A stretch of DNA of 5,288 nt from Minisyncoccota bacterium. Lineage in GTDB: Bacteria; Patescibacteriota; Minisyncoccia; Phycocordibacterales; UBA9973. Location: NCBI GenBank assembly GCA_017984185.1, contig JAGNZX010000041.1, positions 1-5,288 on the forward strand. The letters run 5' to 3'. Under the pieces are notes generated by a model, which did not search any database, was not told where the DNA came from, and saw nothing but the letters and a program-made list of their open reading frames with translations. Numbering within the stretch: position 1 is the stretch's first letter; each line of letters starts with the position of its first letter. Positions 2,305 to 5,288 of the stretch are shown here, piece by piece. A program made the translations under genes and the position numbers.

Positions 2305-5288
2305 ATGCAAAAAGAATTAATGCGTCCGAAGAAGTATTTCTCTAAGTACAAGAAACCTCTCGTTCCGTTCCCAAATTTAATTGAGGCTCAGCTCAAGAGT
2401 TTTTCTTGGTTGGTTGAAAAGGGAATTGCGGAAGTTTTTAAAGAATTTTCTCCAATTTCAGATTATTCTGGTAAAAAATTCCAACTAGAATTTTTATCTT
2501 TTTCGCTTGGCGAATCAAAAGGGGATGAGAATGATTCAAAAATAAACAAACTTTCTTACCAAGGACTACTCAAGGTTCGAGTAAAACTCACAAATAAAAT
2601 TCTTGGTACTGTAAAAGAACAAGAAATCTTTATGTCAGAGCTTCCGCTCATGACTCCACACGGCACCTTTATCATCAATGGTGTCGAGCGCGTAATCGTG
2701 CCACAACTCGCACGATCTTTTGGTGTTTTCTTTACTGAATCTGAAACCAAGGGCACACGATACTTTGGGGCAAAGATTATTCCAGCTCGTGGAGTATGGA
2801 TCGAGATCGAATCTGAAGCAGACGGAGGTATATATGTTCGAATCGATAAAAAGAGAAAATTCCCAGCTACAGCCTTGCTCCGAGCGATGGGTTACGATAC
2901 AGATGAAGCCATACTCAAGGCTTTTGCTGTAAAATCACCATTGAGTGATAAATTTGAAGCGAGTATCAAGGCCTGCCTTGCCAAAGACACCGCCAAGACT
3001 TTAAATGATGCATATATTGATATCTACAAGAGACTACGCGATGGCGACATGGCAACCTCTGAAAATGCGAAAGAATTCATAAATTCTCTATTTACAGCTG
3101 AACGTTATGATCTTTCACCCGTTGGACGATTCCGGTTTAATAAGCGTTTTGAAAAAGGTATGGACGATGAGTCACTAGCTCGTCGAACAATTTCCAAAGA
3201 AGATTTGGCATTGGTATTGATGAATATCATCACTTTGAACAATACTGCCGATGCACAAGCGGATGATATCGATCACTTGGGTCAACGACGCGTGCGTTTT
3301 GTTGGAGAAATTTTACAACAAAAAATCCGCACCGGTATGATGCAAATCAAGAGAAACATCCAAGATCGTATGTCGATTATCGACGTGCAGACTGCGATGC
3401 CGATCCAGATCATCAACCAACGCCCACTCCAAGCTCGCATTAAAGAATTTTTCACCACCAACCAATTGTCCCAATTTATGGCGCAAGAAAATGTGCTTTA
3501 CGAAATGGAACACATTCGTTTGCTTTCTGCATTGGGCCCCGGTGGACTTACTCGTGAACGAGCAGGACTCGAAGTTCGTGACGTGCACCCTTCGCACTAC
3601 GGAAGAGTTTGTCCGATTCACACCCCAGAAGGTCCAAACATTGGACTTATTTTGCACTTGTCTACTTACGCTCGCATAAATGAATTTGGTATTATCGAGA
3701 CTCCTTATGTCCGAGTTAAAAATGGAAAGGTGACTGGTGAAATCGTTTACTTGAATGCACTCGAAGAGGAAAAATACAACATTGCTCATGCTGGTATTCC
3801 TTATGATAAAGATGGAAAAATCGTGTCAGATAAAGTAGAAGCTCGAGTTAAAACTGAGCCAGGAACAATTTCCAAAGATGAAGTTGATTTTATTGACGTG
3901 GCAGCCAACCAAGCTTTCTCTATCGCTACATCCATGATTCCATTCCTTGAACACAACAACGCTAACCGTGCACTCATGGGAAGTAACATGCAGAAGCAGG
4001 CAGTACCTTGCGTATTGCCGGAGGCGCCACTTGTGGCTACAGGTATTGAAGAATCGGCTTCACGAGATTCTGGAAGACTTTTGATTTCCGAAGAAGATGG
4101 AGTTGTTTCATACGTAGATGCTAAAAAAGTCATAGTTAAAGGTAAAAAAGAAACTACATATTCTTTGGTAAACTTTATGCGAAACAACAACTTTGCTGTT
4201 TTCCATCAACGTCCATCAGTAAACCTCGGACAAAAAGTTTCCAAGGGAGACATCTTGGCAGATACGACCAGTACTGTCGGCGGACAAATTTCACTTGGAC
4301 AAAATATTTTCATTGCTTTTCTTTCTTGGTCTGGTAACACTTACGAAGACGCGATCATCATTTCTGAACGTTTAGTTAAAAAGAGTAAATTTACTTCTGT
4401 ATATGTAGAAGAATTTACCGCAGTGGTGCGTGATACCAAGCTTGGTCCCGAAGTTACTACTCGCGATATTCCAAATGTCGGAGAATTGAAACTAAAAGAT
4501 CTCGATGAAGACGGTATCATCCGTATCGGTGCAGAAGTTCGTGAAAATGATATTTTGGTTGGTAAAATTACTCCAAAAGGTGAGACTGAACTTACACCAG
4601 AAGAAAGACTATTGCGTTCTATCTTTGCTGAAAATGCTCGTGATGTCAAAGACACTTCATTACGCATGGAGCACGGAAAGCGCGGACGTATTATCGGAGT
4701 AAAAATATTCTCTCGCGATCAAGGTCATGCGCTCGAAGCTGGAATCATAAAGAAAATAGTTATTGAAGTTGCGCAAATCAGAAATATTTCTGTTGGAGAC
4801 AAACTTTCTGGTCGTCACGGAAACAAAGGAGTTATCTCGATGATTCTTCCTGAAGAAGATATGCCTTATGCTGCTGACGGTACACCAATCGATATCATAC
4901 TTTCACCGCTCGGCGTTCCTTCTCGTATGAACTTGGGACAGATTTTTGAAATGCACCTCGGTATGGCCGCAAATTCTTTGGGTTACCAAGCTATCGTCCC
5001 ACCATTTTTGGGCGCAACTCAAGAAGAAATCAAGGGTGAGCTCGTCAAAGCAGGACTTCCAGAATCTGGTAAGATAAAACTTTTTGATGGACGAACCGGT
5101 GAAGCTTTCGAACAAGATATTGCTGTGGGTTATATGTATATGCTCAAACTGCACCACATGGTGGAAGACAAGATCCACATGCGTTCGATTGGTCCCTACT
5201 CACTCATCACTCAACAACCTTTGGGCGGTAAAGCTCAAGGTGGAGGACAAAGATTTGGAGAAATGGAAGTCTGGGCACTCGAAGGTTA
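2305..5288 (+). CDS. rpoB: DNA-directed RNA polymerase subunit beta (3' truncated)
   Basis: Beta subunit of RNA polymerase; with beta' it forms the catalytic centre and the rifampicin pocket. The frame is open for 994 codons to the window edge, ending in EMEVWALEG just after the family's GGKAQxGGQRFGEMEVWALE motif, so only the C-terminal clamp segment is missing. The ATG at 2305 gives MQKELMRPKKYFSKYKKPL; a second in-frame ATG at 2320 is equally possible, and neither has a Shine-Dalgarno site. Landmarks: MTPHGTFIINGVERVIVPQL (N-terminal fork), DDIDHLGQRRVR, SALGPGGLTRERAG (409-422), ANRALMGSNMQKQAVP (553-568), YEDAI with E681/D682, GDKLSGRHGNKG with K833 and K841 (E. coli K1065 and K1073), and H958 (E. 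coli H1237). Between Q387 and R555 the numbering is a constant 123 below E. coli, so pocket residues map directly. Several are unusual: A393, Y399, L406, H439 and N551/N552. No large lineage insertions are seen. rpoC presumably follows. Confidence 0.98.
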   Translation, partial: MQKELMRPKKYFSKYKKPLVPFPNLIEAQLKSFSWLVEKGIAEVFKEFSPISDYSGKKFQLEFLSFSLGESKGDENDSKINKLSYQGLLKVRVKLTNKILGTVKEQEIFMSELPLMTPHGTFIINGVERVIVPQLARSFGVFFTESETKGTRYFGAKIIPARGVWIEIESEADGGIYVRIDKKRKFPATALLRAMGYDTDEAILKAFAVKSPLSDKFEASIKACLAKDTAKTLNDAYIDIYKRLRDGDMATSENAKEFINSLFTAERYDLSPVGRFRFNKRFEKGMDDESLARRTISKEDLALVLMNIITLNNTADAQADDIDHLGQRRVRFVGEILQQKIRTGMMQIKRNIQDRMSIIDVQTAMPIQIINQRPLQARIKEFFTTNQLSQFMAQENVLYEMEHIRLLSALGPGGLTRERAGLEVRDVHPSHYGRVCPIHTPEGPNIGLILHLSTYARINEFGIIETPYVRVKNGKVTGEIVYLNALEEEKYNIAHAGIPYDKDGKIVSDKVEARVKTEPGTISKDEVDFIDVAANQAFSIATSMIPFLEHNNANRALMGSNMQKQAVPCVLPEAPLVATGIEESASRDSGRLLISEEDGVVSYVDAKKVIVKGKKETTYSLVNFMRNNNFAVFHQRPSVNLGQKVSKGDILADTTSTVGGQISLGQNIFIAFLSWSGNTYEDAIIISERLVKKSKFTSVYVEEFTAVVRDTKLGPEVTTRDIPNVGELKLKDLDEDGIIRIGAEVRENDILVGKITPKGETELTPEERLLRSIFAENARDVKDTSLRMEHGKRGRIIGVKIFSRDQGHALEAGIIKKIVIEVAQIRNISVGDKLSGRHGNKGVISMILPEEDMPYAADGTPIDIILSPLGVPSRMNLGQIFEMHLGMAANSLGYQAIVPPFLGATQEEIKGELVKAGLPESGKIKLFDGRTGEAFEQDIAVGYMYMLKLHHMVEDKIHMRSIGPYSLITQQPLGGKAQGGGQRFGEMEVWALEG

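Noticed and set aside
3313..5178. Several minus-strand open frames within rpoB (for example 3313-3789, 3801-4190, 4341-4667, 4903-5178)
   Set aside because: All lie antisense to an unbroken, well-conserved RpoB reading frame and show no motifs of their own.
2305..5288. Frameshift or inserted intein in rpoB
   Set aside because: Codon-by-codon reading gives continuous family motifs in the right order without an internal stop or extra domain.

Overview
The window is a housekeeping stretch of a bacterial chromosome, all on the + strand. It holds the end of an unidentified gene, a small membrane protein, trmD (tRNA m1G37 methyltransferase), an unrecognised gene coupled to trmD, and rpoB (RNA polymerase beta subunit), which is cut by the right edge after 994 codons. 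The most likely source is a Candidate Phyla Radiation (Patescibacteria, Parcubacteria-like) bacterium. This is inferred from the short divergent TrmD and RpoB, the AT-rich compact layout, the near absence of Shine-Dalgarno sites at the housekeeping genes, and short interspersed repeats inside and beside a core gene. TGA is used as a stop and TGG for Trp, so the code is standard and the Gracilibacteria/Absconditabacteria recoding does not apply.

Layout. 1-158 is the C-terminal tail of an unknown protein, closed by a perfect 17-bp terminator hairpin (160-197). 198-285 is an intergenic region with a 13-nt palindrome. 286-597 encodes a 103-residue single-pass membrane protein with a Pro/Thr-rich outer tail. 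Its 3' half and flank are visibly GC-richer than the rest of the window and hold four successive GC-rich hairpins (471-653), the last of them terminator-like. 678-712 is a five-unit heptamer repeat directly in front of trmD (715-1413). The trmD coding sequence itself carries a second five-unit array of the same AGCTAWA-type heptamer (953-990) and a short palindrome-edged insertion (1294-1313) that adds the residues PFGKAQGK. The unknown gene at 1416-2111 starts 2 nt after trmD. A TTGACA -35 box overlaps its stop codon and probably starts rpoB transcription, giving a leader of about 160 nt before rpoB (2305 onward).

trmD and rpoB belong to translation fidelity and transcription respectively, and nothing here links the genes into one pathway. 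No tRNA, rRNA, CRISPR array, transposase or defence gene is visible, and I do not see a new multi-gene system. The interesting material is the repeat invasion of trmD, the remodelled rifampicin pocket and active-centre region of RpoB, and the GC-rich hairpin-bearing small-protein locus.
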